DNA from: an uncultured Pelagibacteraceae bacterium
Lineage (GTDB): Bacteria > Pseudomonadota > Alphaproteobacteria > Pelagibacterales > Pelagibacteraceae
DNA length: 43,514 nt
Assembly (NCBI GenBank): GCA_902540785.1
Contig: CACBOA010000006.1
Location: forward strand, 1-43,514
Reading direction: 5' to 3'
This document shows, one piece after another, positions 31,672 to 39,787 of the stretch (positions are counted from its first letter, which is position 1; each line of letters begins with the position of its first letter). The notes beneath the pieces are model-generated. The model did not search any database. It had not been told where the DNA came from and saw only the letters and a program-made list of their open reading frames with translations. The translations under genes were made by a program, and so were the position numbers.

Positions 31672-32730
31672 TTAGAAGCAAACTATATGATCAATATGAA
31701 TTGGTCTTTTAATCCCAAATTTTTCACTAACTTCATGTTGATGAATATGATGAGAGTGAACAAATACCGGAATTAATCTATTGCTGGGTGTCTTTAAAGT
31801 ATAAATAAAATTTGTTCCTCTAAATTTTCTATCAACAACTTCTAATTTTAAATTACTTTGATCATCATGATGCAAGTCTTCTGGTTGAACTAATAACTGA
31901 ACATTTGAACCAATTGGAAAAGGTTTAATAAAATTTCCTGTAATAGTTCCAAGATCTTTATTTTCTAAACTTTTGGGACTTGTTACCTCTGCTGGAATCA
32001 AAACACCTCTATTTAAAAAATTCACCACCTCTACTGAATTTGGAAGGTGATAAAGTTTATAAGGGTCATCAAACTGTCTTAGCTCTTGATCAAAAATAAT
32101 TCCGCATTTTGAGCCTAAGTAAAAAGCCTCGTAGGAATCATGAGTCACAATTATTGTTGAGATTTTTAAATTTTTTAGAATTTTTTTTAACCTAATTTGA
32201 ATTTCCTCTTTAAAACTTTGATCAACATTAGACAAAGGTTCATCAAGCAATAGTAGATCGGGTTGAGTAAGCAAAGTTCTTGCTAAAGATGTTCTCTGGG
32301 CTTCGCCAGCACTTATTTGGTGAGGGTACTGTTTTAATATATTAGAAAGATCTAATAAATCTAAAATTTCCTTTAAATCAATTTGTTTTTCTTTTTTTCC
32401 TTTATTTTTTTCTAAACCCAATAAAATATTTTTTTCTACTGTATAATGTGGAAACAAACTATTCTCTTGGAAAGCTAAAGAAATATTTCTATCCTCAGGC
32501 TCAACATTCACATCGCTAGAGGATATTGTTTTACCTTTAAGCTCAATAGATCCATTTTTAATTTTTTGTAACCCAGCAATTGTTCTTAATATAGTTGTTT
32601 TGCCTATTCCTGAGGGACCAAGTAGACATATAACATCACCCTCGTTTTCAATTGCAAAAGACATGTTTCTTACTTTTGTTTTACCTCCAACAACAAAGTC
32701 AACATTTTTTACCTCAAAGAAATTATTCAT
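31672..32730 (-). CDS. fbpC: Ferric iron ABC transporter ATP-binding protein (FbpC-like)
   Basis: 352 residues. Walker A GPSGIGKTT (near 36-44), Q-loop LAFQENSLFPHYTV, signature ISAGEAQRTSLARTLL (a variant of LSGGQ), Walker B LLLLDEPLSNVD and the switch His in IIVTHDSYEA. The C-terminal ~110 residues form a TOBE-like regulatory domain. Most similar in layout to FbpC/PotA-group ATPases; the FbpA and FbpB neighbours give iron as substrate. It overlaps the permease end by eight bases. Confidence 0.9.
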   Translation of the reverse strand: MNNFFEVKNVDFVVGGKTKVRNMSFAIENEGDVICLLGPSGIGKTTILRTIAGLQKIKNGSIELKGKTISSSDVNVEPEDRNISLAFQENSLFPHYTVEKNILLGLEKNKGKKEKQIDLKEILDLLDLSNILKQYPHQISAGEAQRTSLARTLLTQPDLLLLDEPLSNVDQSFKEEIQIRLKKILKNLKISTIIVTHDSYEAFYLGSKCGIIFDQELRQFDDPYKLYHLPNSVEVVNFLNRGVLIPAEVTSPKSLENKDLGTITGNFIKPFPIGSNVQLLVQPEDLHHDDQSNLKLEVVDRKFRGTNFIYTLKTPSNRLIPVFVHSHHIHQHEVSEKFGIKRPIHIDHIVCF

Positions 32731-34342
32731 AGTTTTCTCTCAAAATATATTTGGATGCAATTATAATAAAAAAGGATGCAATTAAAATTAAAAATAATGA
32801 TGGCACAGCTGCAGCTTCAAGCAAATCTTCTGAAGCAGAAATATAAGCAGTCGTCGCAAAAGTTTCAAAATTAAAAGGTCTTAGAATCAATGTTATTGGT
32901 AATTCTCTTATAATTTCAAGTGATACTAAAATAATAATGAATAACAAAGAATTTCTCAAAAAAGGAACGTGAATATTCATAAATGTTTTTCTTTTTGAGT
33001 AACCCAGTAAGTACGCACTTTCATCAACTGCAATATTAATTTTTTCGTACCCTGACTTAATCCCATTATACGCAAGTGAATAAAATCTAACAAAGTAAAC
33101 TAGCACTAATCCAATTATTGATCCTATGAATATTTTTTTTATTGAAAAGAAACCAAGACTTTTAATTACATTTTCATCAAACCAAGCAATGAAAGTAATG
33201 TATGCAACTGCTAATATTACACCTGGTATTGCATAACCTGAAATAGATAAAGTAGACAAGACATTTAAAACTTTATTTTTAGTTACTCTATTTCCATAAT
33301 TAGAAATTAGTGCGAAGATTATCAAAACTAAACTAGATAAAGAAACCAAATATAAGGTATTTTTTAATAGATCTAAAACTTGAAGTTCAAATAAATTTTC
33401 AGGGAATTTTAGTGTCCAATACATCATCTGACTTAAAGGGAATAAAAAACTTAAGAAGAATACAGAAAAACAAAATAAGAAAGCCAGAAAGGATTTTTTT
33501 CCCACGAGTTTTATTTTATGCTTTTGCTTAAATCCACCCCTCGAATTGAAGTGGTATTTTGCTTTTTTTCTCGAAAAATTTTCTATAATGAAGAGTGCAA
33601 AGATAAAAAGTAGCAAAAAAAATGATAATCTGTTTGCAAAAGCTAAATCATCGAAGGCTATCCAAGAATTATATATTCCTGTCGTTAATGTATTTATTGA
33701 AAAAAAATCAACTGCACCAAATTCTGCTAGAGTTTCCATTGCTACTAATGATAAGCCTGCAATTATAGCCGGTCGTGCTGATGGTAAAATAATTGAATAT
33801 AATGTTTTTAATTTTGTAAATCCTAGGTTTTTACCTAATTCTATTATATTTTGTGATTGATACAAAAAGGATGCTCTGGCTAAAATATAAACATAAGCAT
33901 ATAAAGAAAAAGAAATAGATAAGATAACACCTAATAAACCATCAAATTTAGGTATATTTTGATTGTAATTACCATCACCAAATAAATTTTTTAAAATAGT
34001 ATATGCAGTTCCATAATTTTCAAAAAAAGCTGTTAAAGAATAAGCGTAGATATACGGGGGGACTGCAAAAGATAATATTAAACCCCATTTAAAAAAATTA
34101 CTTAGTGGAAATTCGTAAAAAGAAACTAAATAAGCTGATCCAGTACCAATTAAAAAAGTTAATAATAAAACAGAAAATAATAAAAAAATTGAGTTGAATA
34201 TGTATTCTACTAAAAAAGTGTCTTTTAAAACTTGATAATAATTTGAAGTATCCTCAAAAAAACTTGAAAAGACGGTAAGTATTGGGATTATTACAAAAAG
34301 TGAAATTAAAAAAGAAGATATATGCCAAAAACTAATTCTCAT
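32723..34342 (-). CDS. fbpB: Ferric iron ABC transporter permease (FbpB-like, two fused domains)
   Basis: 539 residues with about twelve membrane helices arranged as two permease halves. Each half has an EAA-type loop: the first near ELGKNLGFTKLKTLYSIILPSARP (about 166-189) and the second near DESAYLLGYSKRKTFMNIHVPFLRN (about 440-464). That is the architecture of FbpB/AfuB iron permeases. It overlaps fbpC and lies 85 bases after a Cys-rich small gene, with a hairpin in the gap. Confidence 0.92.
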   Translation of the reverse strand: MRISFWHISSFLISLFVIIPILTVFSSFFEDTSNYYQVLKDTFLVEYIFNSIFLLFSVLLLTFLIGTGSAYLVSFYEFPLSNFFKWGLILSFAVPPYIYAYSLTAFFENYGTAYTILKNLFGDGNYNQNIPKFDGLLGVILSISFSLYAYVYILARASFLYQSQNIIELGKNLGFTKLKTLYSIILPSARPAIIAGLSLVAMETLAEFGAVDFFSINTLTTGIYNSWIAFDDLAFANRLSFFLLLFIFALFIIENFSRKKAKYHFNSRGGFKQKHKIKLVGKKSFLAFLFCFSVFFLSFLFPLSQMMYWTLKFPENLFELQVLDLLKNTLYLVSLSSLVLIIFALISNYGNRVTKNKVLNVLSTLSISGYAIPGVILAVAYITFIAWFDENVIKSLGFFSIKKIFIGSIIGLVLVYFVRFYSLAYNGIKSGYEKINIAVDESAYLLGYSKRKTFMNIHVPFLRNSLLFIIILVSLEIIRELPITLILRPFNFETFATTAYISASEDLLEAAAVPSLFLILIASFFIIIASKYILRENYE

Positions 34343-34377
34343 AATTCATAATCCGCCTTATAAACATGAAAGTATTT

Positions 34378-34417
34378 GTGCCCGTACTGAGCATCTTCTC
34401 AGTCAAAGTACGAGCAC
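34378..34417. other. Intercistronic hairpin between the Cys-rich small gene and fbpB
   Basis: GTGC/GCAC, CGTAC/GTACG and TGAG/CTCA pair in order around the loop CATCTT, with one 1-1 mismatch and a six-base bulge. Pairing is the same on both strands. It is not followed by a T run, so it is more likely a processing or mRNA-stabilising element that favours fbpA over fbpB than a terminator. Confidence 0.6.
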
Positions 34418-34427
34418 TCCAGAAAAT

Positions 34428-34598
34428 TTAAAGATCAAATACTTTTAGGATATGCGGAACCTCCTTAGCACTTAATTCTGAAAGTTTTCTATTATTTACT
34501 CTTTTATCGATTTTTTTACACTCTAAATTACATGGTGAACATGCCTTAGAAGATTTATTGTAATCAATATCAGATATAAATTTCTTTTTTTCTCTCAT
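34428..34598 (-). CDS. Small Cys-rich protein in the iron transport operon
   Basis: 56 residues from the ATG at 34598, which lies two bases after the fbpA stop. GGAAG within the end of fbpA acts as ribosome binding site. An upstream TTG would overlap fbpA and is less likely. The chain is polar and has no signal or membrane segment, so it is cytoplasmic. Three Cys sit in a tight group: C20-x2-C23-x3-C27 (ACSPCNLECKK). Such spacing could bind Fe, Zn or an Fe-S cluster. The operon context favours iron. No named family recognised. Confidence 0.65.
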   Translation of the reverse strand: MREKKKFISDIDYNKSSKACSPCNLECKKIDKRVNNRKLSELSAKEVPHILKVFDL

Positions 34599-34600
34599 TG

Positions 34601-35632
34601 TTACTTCCAACCAGCAGCCGTCATTACCTCTACTGCAGCAGCTTGATTTTTTCCATAAGAAGCGAGCTTAGTTTTCATGTCTTGTTTGAAATCTAACCCT
34701 AAGTTATTAACTACTAATGGACTTGGCGAAACACCATCAATCATTGGAAACTCAAAAGTATTATTTGTAAAATGTTCTTGAGACTCTGGAGTTAATAAAA
34801 ACTCTACGAGTTTAACAGCGTTGCCTTTGTTTGGGGCACCTTTTACTAGAGCTGCGCAACTTACGTTCATGTGTGTTCCTCTATCATTTTGATTAGGAAA
34901 GAACGCTTTAACTTTTTTTGCAGCCTCTTGTTGTTCTGCACCCTTTTTACCTGATAACATCAAAGCTAAGTAGTATGTGTTAGCTACAGCAATATCAGCC
35001 TCACCAGCTGCTACTGCCATTATTTGTGCTCTATCATTGCCTGTCGGTGTTCTTGCCATATTAGCAACAACTCCTTCCGCCCATGCGGCTGTTGGAGCTT
35101 TTCCATTATTTTTAATTAATGAAGCAACAAGAGATTTATTATAAATGTTACTTGATTTTCTTATTACCAGCCTACCTCTCCACTTGGGATCAGCTAAACC
35201 CTCATAAGTCATTCCAGATAATTCTGCACCAGTAACTCTTTCAGGTGAATAATAAATTATCCTAGCTCTTTTTGCGATTCCCACCCACTTGTTTGTTCTA
35301 AAACTTTTTGGAACTGCATCTTTAATAGCTTTAGACGTTAGACCACCTTGAAGCGTACCTTTTGCATCCATGGCACCACATCTACCTGCATCTGCAGTGA
35401 TGTATAGATCAGCAGAAGAGTCTGCACCCTCGCTTATTATTCTTTTTTCTAAAGCACCCGATTTTCCGTTTATCAAATTGACTTTAATTCCGGTCTTATT
35501 TGTAAATTTTGAATAAAGTTCAGAGTCTGCTTTATAGTGTCTTGCGTTAAAAACATTAACTTCCTCTGCAATTGCAAATGATGATGCAATTATCGAGAGG
35601 ACTAACGTAAATGTTGATATTATATACCTCAT
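34601..35632 (-). CDS. fbpA: Ferric iron ABC transporter substrate-binding protein (FbpA/FutA-like)
   Basis: 343 residues using the ATG at 35632, which has GGAG six bases ahead and starts directly with a signal peptide (MRYIISTFTLVLSIIASSFA). An upstream ATG at 35692 falls inside the Fur-type palindromes and is unlikely. The mature protein begins EEVNVFNARHYKADSELY. The paired Tyr220-Tyr221 in ANTYYLALM, together with Tyr33, matches the tyrosines that bind Fe(III) in the FbpA/FutA group. Periplasmic. First gene of the iron operon; Fur-box-like sites directly upstream predict repression by iron. Confidence 0.93.
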   Translation of the reverse strand: MRYIISTFTLVLSIIASSFAIAEEVNVFNARHYKADSELYSKFTNKTGIKVNLINGKSGALEKRIISEGADSSADLYITADAGRCGAMDAKGTLQGGLTSKAIKDAVPKSFRTNKWVGIAKRARIIYYSPERVTGAELSGMTYEGLADPKWRGRLVIRKSSNIYNKSLVASLIKNNGKAPTAAWAEGVVANMARTPTGNDRAQIMAVAAGEADIAVANTYYLALMLSGKKGAEQQEAAKKVKAFFPNQNDRGTHMNVSCAALVKGAPNKGNAVKLVEFLLTPESQEHFTNNTFEFPMIDGVSPSPLVVNNLGLDFKQDMKTKLASYGKNQAAAVEVMTAAGWK

Positions 35633-35668
35633 ATATTCTCCGTTTTTTATGTTTTCCGCATGATTCTT

Positions 35669-35709
35669 AATGAGAATGAGAACTATTCTCATTGATAATG
35701 ATTATCAAT
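35669..35709. promoter_or_regulatory. Array of Fur-box-like palindromes upstream of fbpA
   Basis: TGATAATGATTATCA at 35693-35707 is an exact 7-1-7 Fur box and extends to a perfect palindrome at 35691-35709. Adjacent TGAGAACTATTCTCA at 35677-35691 is a second 7-1-7 site with one asymmetry, and a third partial copy starts at 35671, offset by six bases as in overlapping Fur boxes. The array lies 37-77 bases before the fbpA start codon. Confidence 0.82.
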
Positions 35710-35726
35710 CGCAATAGTGTCGCAGG

Positions 35727-36620
35727 CTAAGAAGATTTCCAGTCGCCTATTTTGCTGAATAAAAAATTTCTAAAAGCTTGAACTCTTGCAGTATTTTTTA
35801 GTGATTGGGGATATACGAAATGAGCTTCTGTTATTGGGCCCTCAGATTTAGGTAAAACTTTAATTACCTTATTCGAGTCACTTACTAAATATTCTGGTAA
35901 AGCAGCTAATCCAACACCCGTTTCAACCGCAAGCAACAAACCCATCACACTATTTACCTTCATAATTGGTTTTCTTTTCTTGCCTTCTGGCATTCCTAAT
36001 TTTAATGCCCAATCTGGATTATAAACTGGAGATGGAGCTCCTCTTCCAAAAGAGATAAATTTATGTTTGTTTAAGTCATTTATTGACTTAGGCATGCCGT
36101 TTTTCTCTAAATACCTATTAGAACCATAAATATAATACTTCAAATCTACTAATTTTTTTTGAATATAGTTTAATTGTTTTGGTCTTCGCATAAAGATGCC
36201 AATATCGGCTTGTCTGGTGCTCAAATCTAGCTCTTTATCCTCAAAAATAAGCTCAATCTCTATATCAGGATTTAATCTCATGAATTCTTGAATTCTTGGT
36301 GTCAACCAATGAGTACCAAAACTTCTTACTGTCGTAATGGTTAATTTTCCAGTTGGCTTATTTTTTTGATCTCCTAAGGTGGTTTCTACCTCTTTTAATT
36401 TACTTATGACTTCATGAGCTGTTTTAAAAACATATTCACCATTTTCTGTAAGGGTAAGGCCTCTCGCATGTCTTTCGAATAATTGAACTTGTAAATCTTG
36501 CTCTAATGATTGAATTTGCCGACTAATAGCCGATTGACTCAAATTTAAATTGACTGTTGCATTTGTAAAACTTCCAGCCTCAGCCACCGCATGAAATATT
36601 TTTAATTTGTCCCAATCCAT
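35727..36620 (-). CDS. LysR-family transcriptional regulator
   Basis: 297 residues. The N-terminal helix-turn-helix reads FHAVAEAGSFTNATVNLNLSQSAISRQIQSLE (about 9-40), followed by the linker helix and a periplasmic-binding-like effector domain with GKLTITTVRSFGTHWLTPRI near 90-109. Its ATG shares a base with the stop of the AcuI-like gene upstream, so it is cotranscribed with acuI and folE. It may control those genes or the downstream iron genes, from which it is separated by the Fur boxes. Effector unknown. Confidence 0.9.
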   Translation of the reverse strand: MDWDKLKIFHAVAEAGSFTNATVNLNLSQSAISRQIQSLEQDLQVQLFERHARGLTLTENGEYVFKTAHEVISKLKEVETTLGDQKNKPTGKLTITTVRSFGTHWLTPRIQEFMRLNPDIEIELIFEDKELDLSTRQADIGIFMRRPKQLNYIQKKLVDLKYYIYGSNRYLEKNGMPKSINDLNKHKFISFGRGAPSPVYNPDWALKLGMPEGKKRKPIMKVNSVMGLLLAVETGVGLAALPEYLVSDSNKVIKVLPKSEGPITEAHFVYPQSLKNTARVQAFRNFLFSKIGDWKSS

Positions 36621-37621
36621 TATTTATTCAAATCTACTAAAACTCTTCCTGAAATTTCACCTTTTAATATCTTTGGATAGGTTTCAATTAACTCCTCCAA
36701 GCTTACAGTTTGAATAGAATTTTCTAATAAATCAAAATTAATCAATTTTGAAGCCTCTCCCCAAATAAATTCTCTTCTTCGAATGCTACAATTAGCTGAG
36801 TCCATACCCCAAAGTTTTATTCCTCTTAACATAAATGGTATGACATTAGTGTTTAATTCATTGGTGCTTGCATTACCACAAACAGCAATAATTCCGTTAG
36901 AATTTGTTTGAACAATCGCATTAGCTAAAATTTTTCCACCAACTGTATCAACAACTCCATCCCATAAACCTTTATCAATCAGTTTTGGATCTTTATCAAA
37001 TTCGGCCCTATTTATTACGTTTTTAGCACCTAATGATTTCAAATAGTCAGCTTTAGATTCTTTTCCAGATACGGCTGTAACCTCGTACCCCATTTTATTT
37101 AATATCATTACAGCAATACTGCCCACTCCTCCAGATGCTCCTGTTACCAAAACATTTTTTACTTTTTCGCCTAATAGAATTTCTTCTCTTGCCTTGATTG
37201 CAAATGCTGCCATTAGAGATGTAAAACCTGCAGTGCCCAATATCATTGCTTGCTTTGTCGTTAAACCAGTTGGTTTTTTTACCAAAAAATCTCCATTAAC
37301 TTTTGCAATTTGAGAATAACCACCGTAGAAAATTTCCCCAACTCTAAAACCAGTCAAAATTACTTCGTCACCTGATTTAAATTTTGAGTTTTCGCTTTCT
37401 AAAACAGTACCTGAAAAATCAATTCCAGGAATATGAGGAAATTCTTTAACTAGCCTTCCACCATTTTTAAGGATCATTCCATCTTTAAAGTTTAAGTCTG
37501 AGTAATCTACTTTGATAGTTACATCGCCATGTTTTAAAAAACTTTTATCAATTGATTTTACTTCCCTTGAGAACTTCTCACCTTCTTGATTTAGTATTAA
37601 TGCTTTAAATTGATCAGACAC
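36620..37621 (-). CDS. acuI: Zinc-less MDR-family reductase, acrylyl-CoA reductase type (AcuI/YhdH)
   Basis: 333 residues of the YhdH/AcuI medium-chain reductase group. Features: YSDLNFKDGMI near 40-50, PHIPGIDFSGTV near 62-73, the AAF/NADPH region with VTGASGGVGSIAVMILNKMG near 159-178, and the absence of structural Zn cysteines. AcuI reduces acryloyl-CoA to propionyl-CoA with NADPH, detoxifying acrylate from DMSP. That role suits a DMSP-using marine bacterium; general quinone reductase activity is the alternative. It begins one base after folE ends. Confidence 0.85.
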   Translation of the reverse strand: MSDQFKALILNQEGEKFSREVKSIDKSFLKHGDVTIKVDYSDLNFKDGMILKNGGRLVKEFPHIPGIDFSGTVLESENSKFKSGDEVILTGFRVGEIFYGGYSQIAKVNGDFLVKKPTGLTTKQAMILGTAGFTSLMAAFAIKAREEILLGEKVKNVLVTGASGGVGSIAVMILNKMGYEVTAVSGKESKADYLKSLGAKNVINRAEFDKDPKLIDKGLWDGVVDTVGGKILANAIVQTNSNGIIAVCGNASTNELNTNVIPFMLRGIKLWGMDSANCSIRRREFIWGEASKLINFDLLENSIQTVSLEELIETYPKILKGEISGRVLVDLNK

Positions 37622-37622
37622 T

Positions 37623-38237
37623 TTAATCTTTTTGCGTGCTTATAAATCTTAAATACCTATTTTGATAACTTAGATCTTCTTTAAACTGACCTAAGTAATA
37701 ATTCGTTACTGTTGAGGCTTGTTCTTTTTTAATTCCTCTCATTGTCATACACTGATGAGTTGAATCAATAGTTACAGCTACACCTTTTGCATCTAAAGAT
37801 TTCATTAGTGTATTCGCAATCTGCATAGTTAATCTTTCTTGTGTTTGTAATCTTTTTGAAAAAACTTCTACCACTCTTGCTAATTTACTTAATCCTACCA
37901 CTCTGTCTCTTGGAATGTAAGCTACATGGGCTTTTCCAATTATTGGTGCCATATGATGTTCACAATGACTTTGAACCGATATATTTTTTTGAACAACCAT
38001 ATCATCATAGCCTTCGACGTCTCCAAAAGTTTTATCTAATACTAAGTTTGGATCTTCTCTATATCCTTTAAAATATTCCTTAAAAGCTTTAACTACTCTT
38101 TTAGGTGTTTCTAGCAAGCCCTCTCTTTCAGGATCTTCACCTATCCATTTCAAAATTGTTTTAAAAGCTTCTTCAGCATCCCTCTCGGATACAGTTTTAG
38201 TTTTTTGTTCTTCGTTATTATTTTTAACAAGTTTCAT
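37623..38237 (-). CDS. folE: GTP cyclohydrolase I
   Basis: 204 residues. It opens the folate/pterin pathway by converting GTP to dihydroneopterin triphosphate. Zinc ligands Cys92 and His95 (HCEHHMAP) and Cys163 (HQCMTMRG) are present, with the substrate loop SKLARVVEVFSKRLQTQERLT at 117-137. The N-terminal ~20 residues are a charged, variable extension. It diverges from hisI over a 76-bp gap and heads the folE-acuI-lysR unit. Confidence 0.95.
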   Translation of the reverse strand: MKLVKNNNEEQKTKTVSERDAEEAFKTILKWIGEDPEREGLLETPKRVVKAFKEYFKGYREDPNLVLDKTFGDVEGYDDMVVQKNISVQSHCEHHMAPIIGKAHVAYIPRDRVVGLSKLARVVEVFSKRLQTQERLTMQIANTLMKSLDAKGVAVTIDSTHQCMTMRGIKKEQASTVTNYYLGQFKEDLSYQNRYLRFISTQKD

Positions 38238-38313
38238 TGCAGGTTTTATACCTATAAATTTATATTTTTAAAATATTTAATATATCTAGATATATGCTAC
38301 ATAATTACCTTGT

Positions 38314-38781
38314 ATGTTCAAAAAAAGAGAAAATGTCCATGAAATTGAGGAAGGTAATCTTCTGTCACCAAAATTTGATAATGATGGTTTAATACCTGTA
38401 ATTACAATGTGTGATAAGACTAAGGATATTCTTATGCATGGTTATATGAATGTCGAAGCTTTGAAAAAAACTATTGAAACTAAAGAAGCTCATTATTTTA
38501 GTAGATCAAGAAAATCTATTTGGCACAAAGGTAAAACTAGTGGATTTGTTCAAAAAGTAAAAGAAATTCGAATTGATGATGATCAAGACTCTATTTGGTT
38601 AACTGTTGATATTGGTGAGGGAGCAAGTTGTCATGTTGGATATAGATCTTGTTTTTATAGATCCATACCTCTAGGAGTAATTCATAACGGCAGAGAGGTG
38701 AAAATGAAATTTTTAGAAAAAGAAAAAAAATTTGATCCAGAAGAAGTATACAAAGATCAACCCAACCCTACAAAAATTTAA
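38314..38781 (+). CDS. hisI: Phosphoribosyl-AMP cyclohydrolase
   Basis: 155 residues, stand-alone (no HisE fused). It opens the purine ring of PR-AMP in histidine synthesis. Key segments: YFSRSRKSIWHKGKTSGF at 61-78, the Mg-binding acidic run IDDDQD at 87-92 (the family usually shows D-C-D-x-D), and Cys106/Cys113 in SCHVGYRSCFYR. The other his genes are not here, so it is isolated from the main his operon. It is followed after three bases by a 2OG oxygenase gene. Confidence 0.93.
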   Translation: MFKKRENVHEIEEGNLLSPKFDNDGLIPVITMCDKTKDILMHGYMNVEALKKTIETKEAHYFSRSRKSIWHKGKTSGFVQKVKEIRIDDDQDSIWLTVDIGEGASCHVGYRSCFYRSIPLGVIHNGREVKMKFLEKEKKFDPEEVYKDQPNPTKI

Positions 38782-38784
38782 ACT

Positions 38785-39417
38785 ATGGAAAATAATTATG
38801 GTTTAATTAAAGCTTTTGGTCCCTCCATATTTAAAGCTAAGATACCAGAAGAACTGTTAAATAAACTAAACAAATTTATTGATGATACAATTAATAATGA
38901 AGAGGAATCAAAAAAACTAGACGTTGGTAAAGGTCTTGTAGGAGATGTAAAACAAGAATTTAAATTAGATAAAAAAACTGTACAAGAAAGTGGATGGTTA
39001 AAATTTTTAGGGGATACTGTTGCGCAATGGATTTATAAAGATACTGGAAATAAAATTTCAGAATTTAGACTAATTGAATCCTGGGTAGTAAGACAATTTG
39101 AAAATGAATATAATCCGATACATTGGCATTCAGGTCATATATCTGGTGCAGGATTTTTAAAGTTACCTGAAACTTTTGGTAAGCCCTATCAAGAAAATAA
39201 ACCAGACTATAGGGGTGGAAACTTAGAATTAATTCATGGTAATAGAATGTTTTTATCTCAATGTAGATATCCAATAAAACCAAAAGTAGGAGATTTTTAT
39301 TTTTTCCCCCATTATTTGATGCATACGGTTTATCCTTTTAAAGGAACAAAGGAAGAGAGGCGTTCAATTTCATTTAATGGACTTATAGATAGTAAAATTT
39401 TTAATATATTTGGATAA
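38785..39417 (+). CDS. Putative 2OG-Fe(II) oxygenase
   Basis: 210 residues. The C-terminal half has the jelly-roll motifs of this family: NPIHWHSGHISGAGFLKLP (about 110-128) supplies an iron-type His, and GDFYFFPHYLMHTVYPF near 170-186 the distal His. RRSISFNGLID near 193-203 contains the 2-oxoglutarate Arg. It resembles the putative 2OG-Fe(II) oxygenases often found in marine bacteria and cyanophages. Substrate unknown. Placed between hisI and a DUF2237 gene in one transcript. Confidence 0.8.
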   Translation: MENNYGLIKAFGPSIFKAKIPEELLNKLNKFIDDTINNEEESKKLDVGKGLVGDVKQEFKLDKKTVQESGWLKFLGDTVAQWIYKDTGNKISEFRLIESWVVRQFENEYNPIHWHSGHISGAGFLKLPETFGKPYQENKPDYRGGNLELIHGNRMFLSQCRYPIKPKVGDFYFFPHYLMHTVYPFKGTKEERRSISFNGLIDSKIFNIFG

Positions 39418-39421
39418 ATCG

Positions 39422-39787
39422 ATGCAAAAAAATGTTTTGGGTGAAAATTTAGAAAGTTGTTCAATGGATCCACTTACTGGATGGTATAGAGATGGCTGTT
39501 GTAATACTGATGAGAATGATAGAGGTTTACACACTGTTTGTGCAAAAGTAACAACCGAATTTTTAGAATGGTGTAAAGAAGCTGGTAACGATTTAATTAC
39601 GCCACATCCCGAATACGGTTTTCCTGGTTTAAAGGATGGAGATGGATGGTGTGTATGTGCCACCTGGTATGCTAGAGCTGTCGAAGCTGGTAAAGGTTGT
39701 CCAATTTATTTAAAAAGCACACATGAGAATACTCTAAAAATTTTACCTATCGAAACTTTAAAAAAATTTGCAATAGATTTGTCTTAA
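39422..39787 (+). CDS. DUF2237 family protein
   Basis: 121 residues from the ATG at 39422, four bases after the preceding stop; a TTG at 39410 overlaps that gene. The sequence NVLGENLESCSMDPLTGWYRDGCC, then GLHTVCAKVTTEFLEW, then WCVCATWYARAVEAGKGCP shows the conserved Cys and Gly pattern of DUF2237. The family is widespread and uncharacterised. Eight Cys in 121 residues suggest metal or redox chemistry. Its stop touches the stop of the convergent ETF-QO gene. Confidence 0.88.
   Translation: MQKNVLGENLESCSMDPLTGWYRDGCCNTDENDRGLHTVCAKVTTEFLEWCKEAGNDLITPHPEYGFPGLKDGDGWCVCATWYARAVEAGKGCPIYLKSTHENTLKILPIETLKKFAIDLS

Noticed and set aside
33546..33860. 104-codon plus-strand ORF within fbpB
   Set aside because: Antisense to a clear permease with conserved EAA loops; no ribosome binding site and Lys/Ser-rich composition typical of a shadow frame.
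35633..35692. Upstream ATG for fbpA, adding 20 residues
   Set aside because: The extension lies in the Fur-like palindromes and would spoil the signal peptide; the later ATG has a GGAG ribosome binding site.
38281..38294. TATATCTAGATATA palindrome between folE and hisI
   Set aside because: Made almost wholly of A/T and easily formed by chance in this genome; no partner site or spacing supports a role.
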